From: Stramonita haemastoma
Taxonomy: Eukaryota; Mollusca; Gastropoda; Neogastropoda; Muricidae
DNA: 64,000 nucleotides
Assembly: GCA_030674155.1 (NCBI GenBank)
Contig: CM060329.1
Coordinates: 18,735,211-18,799,210 of the forward strand
Direction of reading: 5' to 3'
Positions within the stretch are counted from its first letter, which is position 1. Every line of letters starts with the position of its first letter. This document shows, piece by piece, positions 33,826 through 44,804 of this stretch. A model generated the notes under the pieces. It saw nothing but the letters and a program-made list of their open reading frames with translations, searched no databases and had not been told where the DNA came from. The position numbers and the translations under genes are program-made.

Positions 33826-34245
33826 GCAGATTTCTCTGCAGGAAATTTGGGCTGAATTGCATGATGATCAATGGTGATGGGGATGATGTAATGATGCATC
33901 AGGGAGAGTGTGTCGCCACACGCGGAGTGCCTACCTATTATTTTGTTTTATTTCTTATGTCTGCAACTGTATATGTTTCCCTATCAGAATGGCTTTTTTC
34001 TACAGAATTTTGCCAGGGACAACCTCTTGGTTCCATGGGTTCTTTTGTGTGCGCTAGATAATGATGTGTGACACACGGGTCCTCGCTGTATTGTCTCATT
34101 CGGAAGACTAGCAACCAGACTACACTCATGGTCTAATGGATGGGGGAAAAGTTTTGGGCCCAAACGGGATTCGAACCAAATAACACTCCGACCCGGACTT
34201 TTCGCTTTCTAGACAGGCGCTTACCTCTAGACCACCGATCCATGA
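33815..34245 (-). mobile_element. SINE-2, full length
   Basis: Reading minus from 34245: A-box region GGTGGTCTAGAGGTAAGCG, B box GGTTCGAATCC (about 34172), then GTTGCTAGTCTTCCGAATGA, GCACACAAAAGAACCCATGG, GTCCCTGGCAAAATTCTGTA and CAGAGAAATCTGCTG, then the AAATAAAT tail. About 430 bp, longer than SINE-1. A/B boxes imply Pol III transcription from 34245 leftwards. It is tail-to-tail with the copy at 33078-33300. Confidence 0.88.
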
Positions 34246-36850
34246 TAATCCATCCTTGCAACAGCACAGAAAAGAGGGCAGGAACGGCTAAGCGGCAAGA
34301 ACAAAGAAAGTCAGGGTGAGGGTAGGAGAAAGTTCGAAGTGAAATTCAAGATTCATTTTTAAGGTGCGTGCGAGCTAGCACTTAGACCACAGACAACTTT
34401 TTCCTCTGATCTTCTTGTGTGTGCAAAGTGATCTTACGTTTAAATAGGCCAGCCCATTATCTACTCTTGGCTGTAGCAGTTTAGCGTTAGGTATAACAAT
34501 ATGAAAAGAATGATACAAATTATCTTGAAGGCAAAATATCAAAAGTAAGTATCTGAACTAAACAGATATAGATCTTTTTGGCCAGCTCTAGAAAAAAGCA
34601 ACGAACAAGAAGAGGAACTTACCCTCTCTCAAAACAAAGCTATGCAGACAGACCTTCAAATCTGCCTCTGAAACTTTCTGTTTGACAATAGACACTGGAT
34701 TGCAAACACAAAATAACTGCTTTAACTGTAAAAGCTCCGGCTGAATTGAGTGTTTAATATATCACATGTATAGACCACAAAAGAGAATTACAATTTGGCT
34801 GACAAATCAATTCTGTACAGTTTTTCTCTGTAGATTATTCGAGGTTGAAATATGAAATCTTGCTTTAGTTTCTATTCAAAAGAAAACAAAATTCATTCAG
34901 TGGGAGATTGTGTTGGAACTAGAAATGTTTATTAAAGGGAGTTTAACACAGGAAACAGAAATGGAATAAAAACAGACGTCTGTTGTATATCAGTGAAAAT
35001 AGAACTTTGTTAAGTCTATGTACATACAAACGCAATAACAAAGCTGATCTTGCCATGATGGCAGCAAAGAAATGAAGACGCGGATGTTGTATTGTAAAGT
35101 GGCTGTTATGGCGAATTAAGTGGACAGGCTTAGTGAATATGAAAAATCCTCTCCTGTTCTAGTAACTTCTTCCGGAGAAATACTGCGTAGTGCACTTGGT
35201 AAGGGAGATCTCATTTAACGCTCATTGCCTCATACTTTAATTGTCTTTTTCCGGGGAGGGGAGAGCCATGGTTTTATCTGCGGTGATATACACCGATGTG
35301 CTTAGCATTTCACAAATAATTTCCAGTTATTTCTGACTGGGTTTGCGCAGATGAACGCTTCAATCCAGTTGACGATAATAAAACCAAATAGCCACACTAC
35401 ACACAGACCCTAGATGAAAGGGAAAAGAAACTCTGGCCCCATAGATCAGCCGAAAATCAGAAACATGCAAAAGCTTGAACTCTACCAAACTTGCTTTTGT
35501 TGTCTCTCTTTTAAAACGGAAATTTTGTGAAAATATTTAAAAGATATCAAAACTTGTTTTTTCTACCAGTTCTTATATGATATATGATAACATCAAAAAC
35601 AAAACAAAAGATTGATGTCTTTCAAAAATAAATGAAATGTGATCTACATGAAATAAGCCAACGCATGACGATTTGACAGGTCTTTTTTTTAGCCCTTAAC
35701 AAGTATAAAAACCAACATTTGGTTGGTAAGAGGCCACCACAAACTGCTTCAAACGGGTGATGAAAAGAACAAGAAAACAAACAAGAAAACAAACAAGAAA
35801 CTAACTCAGAAGAACATTCTTTGATCTGACAGGTAAATACATGACATGTGTATTTAATGTTTCATGTTTGTGCTGTATAATATAACTTATTCATGATTGA
35901 AAGAGAAGTCGCGCCTCAGATAAATTTCCACTCAGAAAAGATGGAAACAAACATGTCAGTTAGATGATTGTCTTCTTCCTACAATTTTCAAACACAGGAA
36001 TTTCAAAAACACTGTTAAGACTTGCTTATCTCAAGAAAGCAAACACTGGATTCAACTAATCAACCTACAGTAGAATGTACTGGAGGGAGTTGTGCTGCTG
36101 AGTGTGACTTCATGTGCACACTTGTGATGAAAAGGTAGGAAAAGAAAGATGTTTCCTGGGACACTCAAACACTTTATAAAAGAATGACTGTGAGGTCTCG
36201 CAAGGTTGCAGTTCCTTATTGCTACTACCAAAACAACACACCTGAAACAAGAACGTAAATCCAGAGATATGCAGATTCAGCTGGGTACAAATAATCAATG
36301 AAAAACGCTCACAGCTAATAACTACATCTTTGTCTGCCTTGATTTAAAAACAATAAGCTTCTTTCAATGGTTTTATGTCCAGCTCATCATAGGGAACAAA
36401 ATAGAGAGTATGCAATCGTAAACAAGATAATCAAAGACCCTACAACATAATTATATAACCGCATTTCTGTGTCATTTGAGTCTCTATTACTGGAATATTA
36501 TGCGACACAAAAGCCATTATCATCTGAGTGTTGGTAGTAATGGTAGTAGTAGTGGTGGTAGTGGCGGTGGTGGTGTTGGTACCAGTAGTATGACTGTTGA
36601 TGCTATATTATGACCATTAATTACACTTATGATTCTCATTCTTATCACTATAATGTGTCTTGTTATGATTATTTTTGTTATCCTTTTTTATTATAGTTAT
36701 TCTCATCATTATCATCATAATTATTATTGTGATCTATACTGTTATTGGAGGTGGTTGTGGTACTGTAGTGTTGCTGCTTTTGTTGTTCTTGTTATTCGTA
36801 TTTTTGTTATCATTACTCATCTGTTGTTGTTATCTGAACATTTCCCAATG
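34246..36850. other. Longest repeat-poor stretch (2.6 kb), unrecognised
   Basis: AT-rich, no microsatellite arrays and no copies of the window's repeat families, in strong contrast to the rest. No long open frame. On the minus strand a TTGTTTCAG acceptor-like site near 36243 precedes a short frame (VCCFGSSNKELQPCETS..., to 36110), which is too weak to call. GGT/AGT trinucleotides occur at 36530-36590 and ATT/TCAT-rich sequence at 36600-36850. It may be intron or intergenic unique DNA. Confidence 0.4.
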
Positions 36851-36879
36851 GAGGTCAATGCAGAAAACAGCGTGGAAGA

Positions 36880-37065
36880 ATGACTGAAAGTGAAAAATAG
36901 CTAGAAGGAAAGAAGATCAGAGAGTCCCTATCAAAATGGCTACCTGTACGGACAGACATAAAAAAAATTATATCTGGTTCCGTCTCTATTGGTTTTTTTT
37001 TACCTGCCAGCTGATTGATGTCTGCCGCTGCCTTTGATGTCTGATGACTTTGCGACAGACACGTG
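36880..37065 (+). repeat. Dispersed repeat family F, copy 2 (weak)
   Basis: Only the 3' block is clear: CCAGCTGATTGATGTCTGCC, GCTGCCTTTGATGTCTGATG. Confidence 0.35.
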
Positions 37066-37129
37066 TTATTTGAGAAGGTAAGGTGATCTCCCTGGGTGTA
37101 CGTTTATGTTTAGCTGCATTTGAAGTGCA

Positions 37130-37340
37130 AGTGAGAGAGAGAGAGAAGGTGAGAGAGAGAGTGTGTGTGTGTGTGTTGTTGTTGTTGTTGTTGTTGTCTT
37201 CATTTAACTCTTTTTTTAATTATTTTTATACTTCAAGTGATATTAGATGAGTGTGTGCGTGTGTCGTGCGTGTGTGCGTGTGTGTATGCTATGTGTGTGG
37301 GGGAAGGGGGTAAGAGGCTATGGTGTGTGTGTATGTTTAC
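37130..37340. repeat. GA, GT, TTG and GT arrays
   Basis: Short GA (37133-37160), GT (37160-37175), TTG (37175-37197) and, after 50 bp, GT/GTGC (37247-37335) with a G-rich patch (GGGGGAAGGGGG). Confidence 0.9.
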
Positions 37341-37424
37341 CAGTCTGTAAATACACATTCACAGCAAAACAGATCTTTGTAAAGTAAATTTAAACAGTCA
37401 AAAAAAAGCCTTGGGCATGATAAA

Positions 37425-37562
37425 CCTCTCTCTCTCTCTGTCTCTATTTTACCTATCTATTCATCAATCTATTTTTCTCTGCCTCTCCCTTTCTCCTCCT
37501 CCTCTTCCTCATCACCTTCCTCTTCTTTTCCCCTCTCTCCCTACCACCCCCCTTCACCTAAT
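37425..37562. repeat. CT and CCT-rich pyrimidine tract
   Basis: CT repeats then TCCTCC/CTTCC, almost all pyrimidine on the plus strand. Confidence 0.85.
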
Positions 37563-37724
37563 CCTTTTCAACCCCCAATCTTTTTTGTGTGTGCTACTCA
37601 CTATTCCTGGTTCGTGATCATGCAGAATACATCGCGCGCTGAGGGAAAAAGAAAGGGGAAAGAAAGACGGAGATCCAAGAGCAAGCTAGCTAGGATGCGG
37701 CACTGATGCATCGATTCAACACAA

Positions 37725-37965
37725 CATGCAGATCTTGTGCCACGGCAGCCAATTATCTTCCAAATATCCCCTTAATCTACGCCATACTTCACCGACAGAT
37801 CAAAAGTCTTACGAGCCTTCACCAGAGCGTCTACACAGGAACAAAAAACATATCCGTCAGCAAGGGGAAAATGGAGTCTCTGAACTAAAACCCACTGACA
37901 TCAAAGAGTGCATAAACAAGTGAACTGACCTGACAAGCTGTATCCCAACGGTGGAAGGCGACTTG
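37725..37965 (+). repeat. Dispersed repeat family D, copy 3
   Basis: AATCTACGCCAT, GATCAAAAGTCTTACGAGCC, TTCACCAGAGCGTCTACACA, GGAGTCTCTGAACTAAAACC and AAACAAGTGAACTGACCTGA are shared in order with 38850-39020 and 41390-41530. This is the 3' half; the GATAATTATTTCCCTTG block is absent or eroded. Confidence 0.8.
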
Positions 37966-38264
37966 TGTGTTTGTTTGTGGGGGAGGGGAGTGTAACCAGG
38001 TGTGTGTTTAGAGGTGGGGAGGGGCTGTGTTTACAACAAACTGTCTAGTAAAAGCAGGTCAATAAAGTCTGCTTTCTACCTGACATTGTGTTTGTAGCCT
38101 TTTTTTTGAAAAATATATATTTAAGACTAGTTTGGATTGTATTGCAGGATTATTTATGCAGGAGCTGCATTATTGTTGTAATGGAAAACTTGACACAATT
38201 AAAAAACAACAACTTTAGACAGAAGAGTTGTGAATACACATGAATCTGCAGGCCTCTTGGAGGT

Positions 38265-38449
38265 GGGTGTGGTGTTGTGTGTGTGTGTGTGTGTTGTGTG
38301 TGTGTGTTGTGTGTGTGTGTGTGTGTGTGTGTGGTGTGTTGTGTGTGTATGCGTGTGTGTGTGTATGTGTGTGGGGGAGGGAGAGAGAGTGAGAGGGATG
38401 AGAGAGAGAGAGATGGTGAGGAGGAGAGAGAGAGAGAGAGATAGAGGAT

Positions 38450-38519
<70 letters not shown>

Positions 38520-38535
38520 GTGTGTGTGTGGTTGC
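38265..38535. repeat. GT, GA and GT arrays
   Basis: Interrupted GT (38265-38372), GA/GAGG (38374-38448), then GT (38450-38532). Confidence 0.95.
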
Positions 38536-38722
38536 TTTGTTTTATCTTTTCTTTATCGTTTCCACTTTCTGTTGGATGGGATTTCATAGACTCTCTACAA
38601 ACTTAATTCATCCAAAATGTAATCCTATCCACAAAAAGTTTCTGTGCTGTTTGAACAATAGACAGTTGTGAACTGCTGGACTGAAGAACAACGAGGTACA
38701 TTTTTAAGCAAGAAACAAGATC

Positions 38723-38726
<4 letters not shown>

Positions 38727-38766
<40 letters not shown>
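38727..38766. repeat. AT array
   Basis: 40 bp of AT. Confidence 0.98.
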
Positions 38767-38767
<1 letters not shown>

Positions 38768-38814
38768 CATTTTCTGCATCGATTACATAAACATTCTACA
38801 AAACATGGGATCCC

Positions 38815-39044
38815 TGAAAAAGTCAGCCATTTATCTCCGAAATGTTTCTTAATCTACGCCATTTTTTCCGCCGATCAAAAGTCTTACGGGTTTTCACCAG
38901 AGCCTCTCACAGGAACACAAACGTATCGGGATGCTGACGTCAGTGAGGGAAAAATGGAGTCCCTGAACTAAACTCCATTGACATCAAAGAATCCATAAGC
39001 AAGTGAACTGACCTTACACGCTGAATCACAACAGATGAAGGATA

Positions 39045-39045
<1 letters not shown>
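38815..39045 (+). repeat. Dispersed repeat family D, copy 4
   Basis: CTTAATCTACGCCATTTTTT, GATCAAAAGTCTTACGGG, GAGTCCCTGAACTAAACTCC and ATAAGCAAGTGAACTGACCT. About 85% or better by eye to copy 3. Confidence 0.8.
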
Positions 39046-39388
<343 letters not shown>

Positions 39389-39405
39389 CGCTGTAACACG
39401 CTGTA

Positions 39406-39432
39406 ATTGTACATGTATATTACATGTACAAT
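39406..39432. repeat. Perfect 12-bp palindrome with 3-nt loop
   Basis: ATTGTACATGTA, TAT, TACATGTACAAT. It follows a direct repeat of ACACGCTGTA (39387-39406). Confidence 0.9.
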
Positions 39433-39550
39433 TTTTGATAGATAGTGGTGGATTGATGTTTTCGGTTGTTTATTTCATTTTGTTCTCTTGCTTGCTCCTT
39501 ATCTACTAACGCTTTTCTTTTTTTTCCATAATCAAAATTTTTTATTGTGA

Positions 39551-39742
39551 CTTCTGATTTTTGTCTTCTGAAAGAGTGCATTTTATTACCTTATCATATA
39601 TAGTGTCCTTTATTCTTGTGTGTTGTTTGGTACTGCGTAAAGTCTTATTGTTTAGTATATTTTCAACTTGATGTATCCCTGAAAAGGGCGGGGACTGGAT
39701 GTAAAAAAGCACACGAGTGCTTATCTATTATCCTCGAATAAA
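39551..39742 (+). mobile_element. LINE-like 3' end, copy 1, sharing its terminus with SINE-1
   Basis: A block of about 190 bp almost identical to 47337-47532: CTTCTGATTTTTGTCTTC, TTGTTTGGTACTGCGTAAAG, TTCAACTTGATGTATCCCTG. Its last 55 bp (GGGGACTGGATGTAAAA, stem-loop AGCAC-ACGA-GTGCT, TTATCCTCGAATAAAAGA) are the SINE-1 tail, but the sequence upstream is not SINE-1. Both copies end in CCTTG repeats. The likeliest reading is the 3' UTR of the LINE that mobilises SINE-1; no reverse transcriptase is present here. Alternative: a second SINE family using the same tail. Confidence 0.7.
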
Positions 39743-40139
<397 letters not shown>

Positions 40140-40195
40140 GGGGGGGGGGGGGGTCTGGGTCGGGGTCTGGGTCTGGGTCTGTGTGTGTGTGGCTG
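40140..40195 (+). other. G-quadruplex-capable G-runs
   Basis: A run of 14 G (40140-40153) is followed by GGG, GGGG, GGG and GGG separated by TCT or TC (40157-40178). This meets the usual four-run rule several times over on the plus strand. Confidence 0.85.
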
Positions 40196-40263
40196 TGTGA
40201 GTCTTTGTATACTTGTCTATCGTTCTGTCTCTGTCCATGTCTGTTCCTCTATGTATCTGCTAT

Positions 40264-40264
<1 letters not shown>

Positions 40265-40341
<77 letters not shown>

Positions 40342-40342
40342 T
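40265..40342. repeat. Pure GT array
   Basis: About 72 bp of GT. Confidence 0.98.
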
Positions 40343-40443
40343 TTTCTGTTTTTACTTTACTTTGGTTTTATTTATTTGAAATATCTTAAAACTGAAGCTG
40401 GCTGGTATTTTTTTTCTACAATCTAGTGTCAATCATAGAAATG

Positions 40444-41070
40444 AGATTACTTGGCACCAGATAGAGGCACAAGGCACCAGATAGAAGCACAAGATACCAG
40501 ATAGAAGCACAGGAGACCAGATAGAAGCACAAGATACCAGATAGAAGCACAAGATACCAGATAGAAGCACAAGATACCGGATAGAAGCACAAAGCACCGG
40601 ATAGAAGCACAAAGCACCAGATAGAAGCACAGGAGACCAGATAGAAGCACAAGGCACCAGATAGAAGCACAGGAGACCAGATAGAAGCACAAGGCACCAG
40701 ATAGAAGCACAAGGCACCAGATAGAAGCACAAGCACCAGATAGAAGCACAGGAGACCAGATAGAAGCACAAGGCACCAGATAGAAGCACAAGGCACCAGA
40801 TAGAAGCATAAGGCACCAGATAGAAGCACAAGGCACCTGACAGAAGCACAAGGCACCAGACAGAAGGACAGGATACCAGACAGAAGGACAGGACACCAGA
40901 CAGAAGGCCAAGGCACCAGACAGAGGGACAGGACACCAGACAGAAGGACAGGATACCAAACAGAAGGCCAAGGCACCAGTCAGAAGGACAGGACACCAGA
41001 CAGAAGGACAGGATACCAGACAGAAGGACAGGATACCAGACAGGACAAGGCACCAGACAGACGGACAAGG
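40444..41070. repeat. 20-bp minisatellite, about 31 units
   Basis: The unit is CACCAGATAGAAGCACAAGG. Left units (40444-40840) are the GATAGAAGCACA type; right units (40841-41065) are the GACAGAAGGACAGGA type, with a sharp switch near 40840. The minus strand is open for about 200 codons in all three frames because 20 is not a multiple of three and the unit has no stop: each frame gives the same 20-residue peptide repeat (Leu/Cys/Ser-rich). This is therefore not evidence of a gene. Confidence 0.95.
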
Positions 41071-41374
41071 ACAACCTATCAACAACAATCATTTTCCACA
41101 GGTAGCAACACTGCTAAAAAAAAGAGCAATCTTCGAAAGCAGACTTTGTAAGGAAACGATGGGGGTGGGAAACAAAGTCCAGGAATAAGCTCTGCCACGA
41201 TCCATATTATCCACATCCTCTCCATACGGTGCATGGATGCACTAATCTCCCCGACCATACCAGCCCTGACCAAAGGCAGCTGGTAATTTCAGTGATGTCT
41301 CCTCGATCTGCTTCATCCGAGATAAAAGCCCAAGACCTTTCATGTCACCCTCTACACTGAAACAACAACATACT

Positions 41375-41575
41375 TTACCACCAGATCAAAAGTCTTACGA
41401 GCCTTCACGAGAGCGTCTACACAGGCACAAAAAAAACATATCCGGAGCCTAAAGTCAGTGGGGGAAAAATGGGGTCTCTAAAATAAAATCTGTTGACTTC
41501 AAAGCGTCCCCAAACAAGTGGATGGAACTTAGATGCTGTTACCAGAGTGGATGAAAATCGGATGCTCAAGATTCG
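41375..41575 (+). repeat. Dispersed repeat family D, copy 5
   Basis: CAGATCAAAAGTCTTACGAG, TTCACGAGAGCGTCTACACA, GGGGTCTCTAAAATAAAATC and AAACAAGTGGATGGAACTTA. Confidence 0.8.
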
Positions 41576-41807
41576 TGTCCTGTTCATTTCAACTTAAGAA
41601 TGGTCAGAATGTGTGGATACCAAATTGTGTTAGAAAAGTCTCTGTTTTTTTTCGTTATAGATCACATAACCAAGAACAATAAATTGGTTATCCACGTTTG
41701 TTGTTAGTTGCGAGTAGACCGCAATCGCAATCAGACAATATTATATGGTGGTTCCTCCATTCATCTGGGTATCCATTAGTCATTGGTTTACTGGTACATG
41801 GTGTCAG

Positions 41808-41809
<2 letters not shown>

Positions 41810-41859
<50 letters not shown>

Positions 41860-41930
41860 CGCACACACGCACACACACAAACACACGCTCACACGCACGC
41901 GCGCACGTACACACATATGCATACACACCA
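41810..41930. repeat. CA array with CACG variants
   Basis: CA (41810-41850), then ACACGC units and CG-rich end. Confidence 0.95.
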
Positions 41931-41934
41931 ACGT

Positions 41935-42465
41935 AATAATACTTATTACTTGCATTTCTTGTTAAATGTCTAAAAATAAATAGACAAACCGTTGAATCCA
42001 GGTGTTCAAGAATTACCAAAAAGAAAGTTAATGAGCAATTTCCTATACTCATGATCAGAACAAGTCCTTTCCTTTCCCTGCACTATCATTTACTGTTATT
42101 GACTACCAATGTTCGTGGTCAGCTCACATCAAGCATGCGCAGTATAAGGTTCTCTGCGTTTCCAAAGAGGAATATGTCGGTGAAGGACATTACTAAGATG
42201 CTCCGAATAGAAGAAGTACTTGCCATTCTCCATACAGAATGTCTTGAGAGACAAATTAGCTCTAGAGTTGGGAATAACTATCGGCCAAAGTTGTAAAGTA
42301 GTTAGTGCAATGGTCATCCTCGTGGAAGGCTGTGGCATTGAGTACTATCCAACGCATGCTTGTGGAATGTTTTGCCTTTCCAGGACCAAATGTGATTTCT
42401 GCAAGTTGGAAAACGCACAGTTGATTTTATGAACAGCAAGGGTGCATCGCACGCCCACATGCATG
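41935..42465. other. Spacer, nothing recognised
   Basis: Frames of 69-81 codons overlap on both strands (42051-42432); none has a known motif. Confidence 0.35.
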
Positions 42466-42467
42466 CA

Positions 42468-42518
<51 letters not shown>

Positions 42519-42545
42519 CCCGCACCCGCGTGCATGCCCGCACAT
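42465..42545. repeat. CA array with CG-rich edges
   Basis: ACACACC break then CA to 42514, followed by GCATGCCCGCAC-type sequence. Confidence 0.92.
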
Positions 42546-42729
42546 GTAAATCTAGACTATTCACTGTTGGATGGTGCATAGACGATTAAAATTTGCATAC
42601 ACATGCATTTGTGCACACTCTTGGGATTGGGCAGAACCTTAGAACCACGCTGAAAAAACTGTGTCTAGACTATTGTCCTGAAATTGTTCTAACATTTCAT
42701 CCACTCGCCAGCTTGTCATTTTTTTCTAC

Positions 42730-42748
42730 ATGTGTGTGTGTGTGTGTG

Positions 42749-42826
<78 letters not shown>

Positions 42827-42985
42827 GTGTGTGTATGCGTGCGTGCGTGTGTGTGTGTGTGCGTGTGCGCACGCCCACTAGTGTGTTTTGTGTGTGTGTA
42901 TTTGTGTGTGCGTGCGTACATGCATGATGCATGCGTGCGTGCGTGTGTGTGTGTGCGTGCGTGCGTGCGCGCGTGCGCACAAACA
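42730..42985. repeat. GT array with GCGT variants
   Basis: GT (42730-42830, one GGGG break), then GCGTGCGT/GTGC repeats to 42980. Confidence 0.95.
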
Positions 42986-43069
42986 CTTAAGCTCATCCAA
43001 GTATCTAGGTAATGAAAAACAAGAAAAATCAGCTAGGGACCAAAAAGAGGTCAGCTATGGCCTTGGATA

Positions 43070-43330
43070 AAACACACGGGGACACGCCCACTAAACTGCC
43101 CAAGAAACCACACAAACCCAGCGATCTGCAATTGCCCTGAGCCAAGGGAGTTCATTATTGCTTTTGTACTCCTTTTGATACACGTTGCACTATAGCAAGA
43201 ATGTACAAAAAAGAAACTTGCTTACACGTAGACATGTACAGAAATGGAAAGAGGTCATGAGACGGACTTAGCAGGGATAACAGGGTTCCGAAAATAAAAT
43301 CACTGACGTCGTAAATTTATTGACAAAAGT
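43070..43330 (+). repeat. Dispersed repeat family D, copy 6 (strongly diverged)
   Basis: GAGCCAAGGGAGTTCATTAT followed by GCTTTTGTACTCCTTTTGAT corresponds to the GCCAAGGGCAGATAATTATT / CCCTTGTCTCCCCTTGAT core. Later AAAATAAAATCACTGACGTC fits the 3' half. Confidence 0.45.
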
Positions 43331-44107
43331 GCACTGGCTCTGTGAGATGTGATAGGGAACAAAACAGAAGACGATGATTAAAGACATGGAGATTTAAATG
43401 ACAAGAGTTGAGAATGACTAGAACAGAAAATGTCTCAATTGAATGTAGCACACAGTCTGCAAGGAAAGAAACGGGAAAACACACGGTAGCAAATGAAAGG
43501 AAAAGAAGGATGAATTCCTAAGAAGATGAAGCTGAATGTAACACTATTTATAGAAAGAGACGTATCCCAGCTTTCTTTTCTTAGTAAATTATTTTGTCTC
43601 TGTCCTTACAGGACCAGAGTTAGCTTTAAACTTGGAATACAAGTCAGCAACATAGAAAAAAGGTACGGAAAACAACACGAGGTGCTGATAAAATAAATGA
43701 TAGTGTGCCTTCTTCAATATCTCCGTGTCGTTTTGTGGTTTTGTTTTGGCGGGTTTTTTTTTTAAAGAGCAAAGTGTGTGGTGGGGGGGGGGGGGGGGGG
43801 AGGGATTAAACACAGAGACATCTCACACTCTGTCATTAATAATGAAAAAAGAACCTCTTGCACTCTGTTATCAATAAGCTCTGTCATCAATACAGAAAAA
43901 AAATACCTCTTACACTCTGCAGTGTCTATCTTTGTATAAGAAGAATCCAGGTGTGCATATCATTGAATCTGTAACTTTGGATAGTTGGCTTTTTCTCTGA
44001 GGTTAATAGGGATTGTCAAGGATTTTGACAATTCCAGCTATGGCAATACTCAATCAATATCTTCTTGTAGTAGATGTTTTGTAACGGTTTAAGTGTGTAC
44101 ACTGACA
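43330..44107. other. Spacer with a G20-type run
   Basis: G run at 43781-43800. The words CTCTGTCATTAATA / CTCTGTTATCAATA / CTCTGTCATCAATA recur at 43830-43895 with CTCTTGCACTCTG, a small direct repeat. Confidence 0.5.
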
Positions 44108-44420
44108 TAGGGAACGGGACAGCTCAGTGGTTAGAGCACACGCTTTCCACAAACCAATGTTAAGCAGCATCGAACGTGATTACCAAGTGGATGAGTGACC
44201 GTTTGAGCGCCTTGGCTTCAGTACAATACCCCAGTTCACCCAGCTGTAAATGGGTACCTGCCCTCTTTAGGGTCAAGGATGGTAAAGCAGTGATGGAGAG
44301 GAGATGGGCGCTGCCCTCAATATGCTGGACCCTGGAGAAGCAGAGGTCTCTGATGCGTCGCTCCCTTACGACCACATAGGTTATGGACCCCTTTACTGGC
44401 ATTGTTCTGTCTTTAAGTGT
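44108..44420 (+). mobile_element. SINE-3, tRNA-derived, single copy in window
   Basis: A box GACAGCTCAGTGGTTAGAGC (44117-44136) closely resembles a true tRNA A box; the B box is eroded. The body contains CCCAGTTCACCCAGCTGTAA followed by ATGGGTACCTG, a word I associate with animal SINE cores, then ATGGGCGCTGCCCTCAATAT and GGACCCCTTTACTGGC. It is called a SINE from layout and memory of the motif; no second copy is here to prove repetition. Confidence 0.55.
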
Positions 44421-44804
44421 CTCCTTATCGCTCTGTCCACAATGTGAAGAAAGTGGGGCTTCAAATGCTGACGATCCAACGACGTCAATGACGTCATATA
44501 AGAAAATATGCGCATGTGGAAAAATCAGAAGAAAAAAAATTATGTAAGAAAAAAGGACGAGACCGAACTCCTTCAAATAAACAAAATAGATAAAACAAGA
44601 TGTCTTACAGTATTGATGGTATGATGTGGAGTGAAAAAAATTGTATCGTTAGAAAAAAAGAAAGCAGGAAAAAGAAATGGTATTTACGATATACGACTTC
44701 GGGAATAATACCTAAACATACCTCGCATTTTGATATGATCCAAATCACTGGTAAAGGATATGATGTGATGGGTAATGTTGGAAAAACTGACGACCATAAT
44801 AAAT
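44420..44804. other. Spacer, nothing recognised
   Basis: AT-rich. An 87-codon plus frame at 44600 runs into the minisatellite and is not convincing. Confidence 0.35.

Noticed and set aside
36110..36298. Short minus frame after TTGTTTCAG
   Set aside because: Sixty-two codons, about 40 after the acceptor, no motif; kept only as a remark in the repeat-poor region.
40416..41092. Three overlapping minus frames of about 186-219 codons resembling a membrane protein
   Set aside because: All three give the same 20-residue repeat from a stop-free 20-bp minisatellite unit; no start context, no flanking exon signals.
44117..44190. A real tRNA gene from the good A box AGCTCAGTGGTTAGAGC
   Set aside because: B box is eroded (CATCGAACGTG) and a SINE-like body follows.
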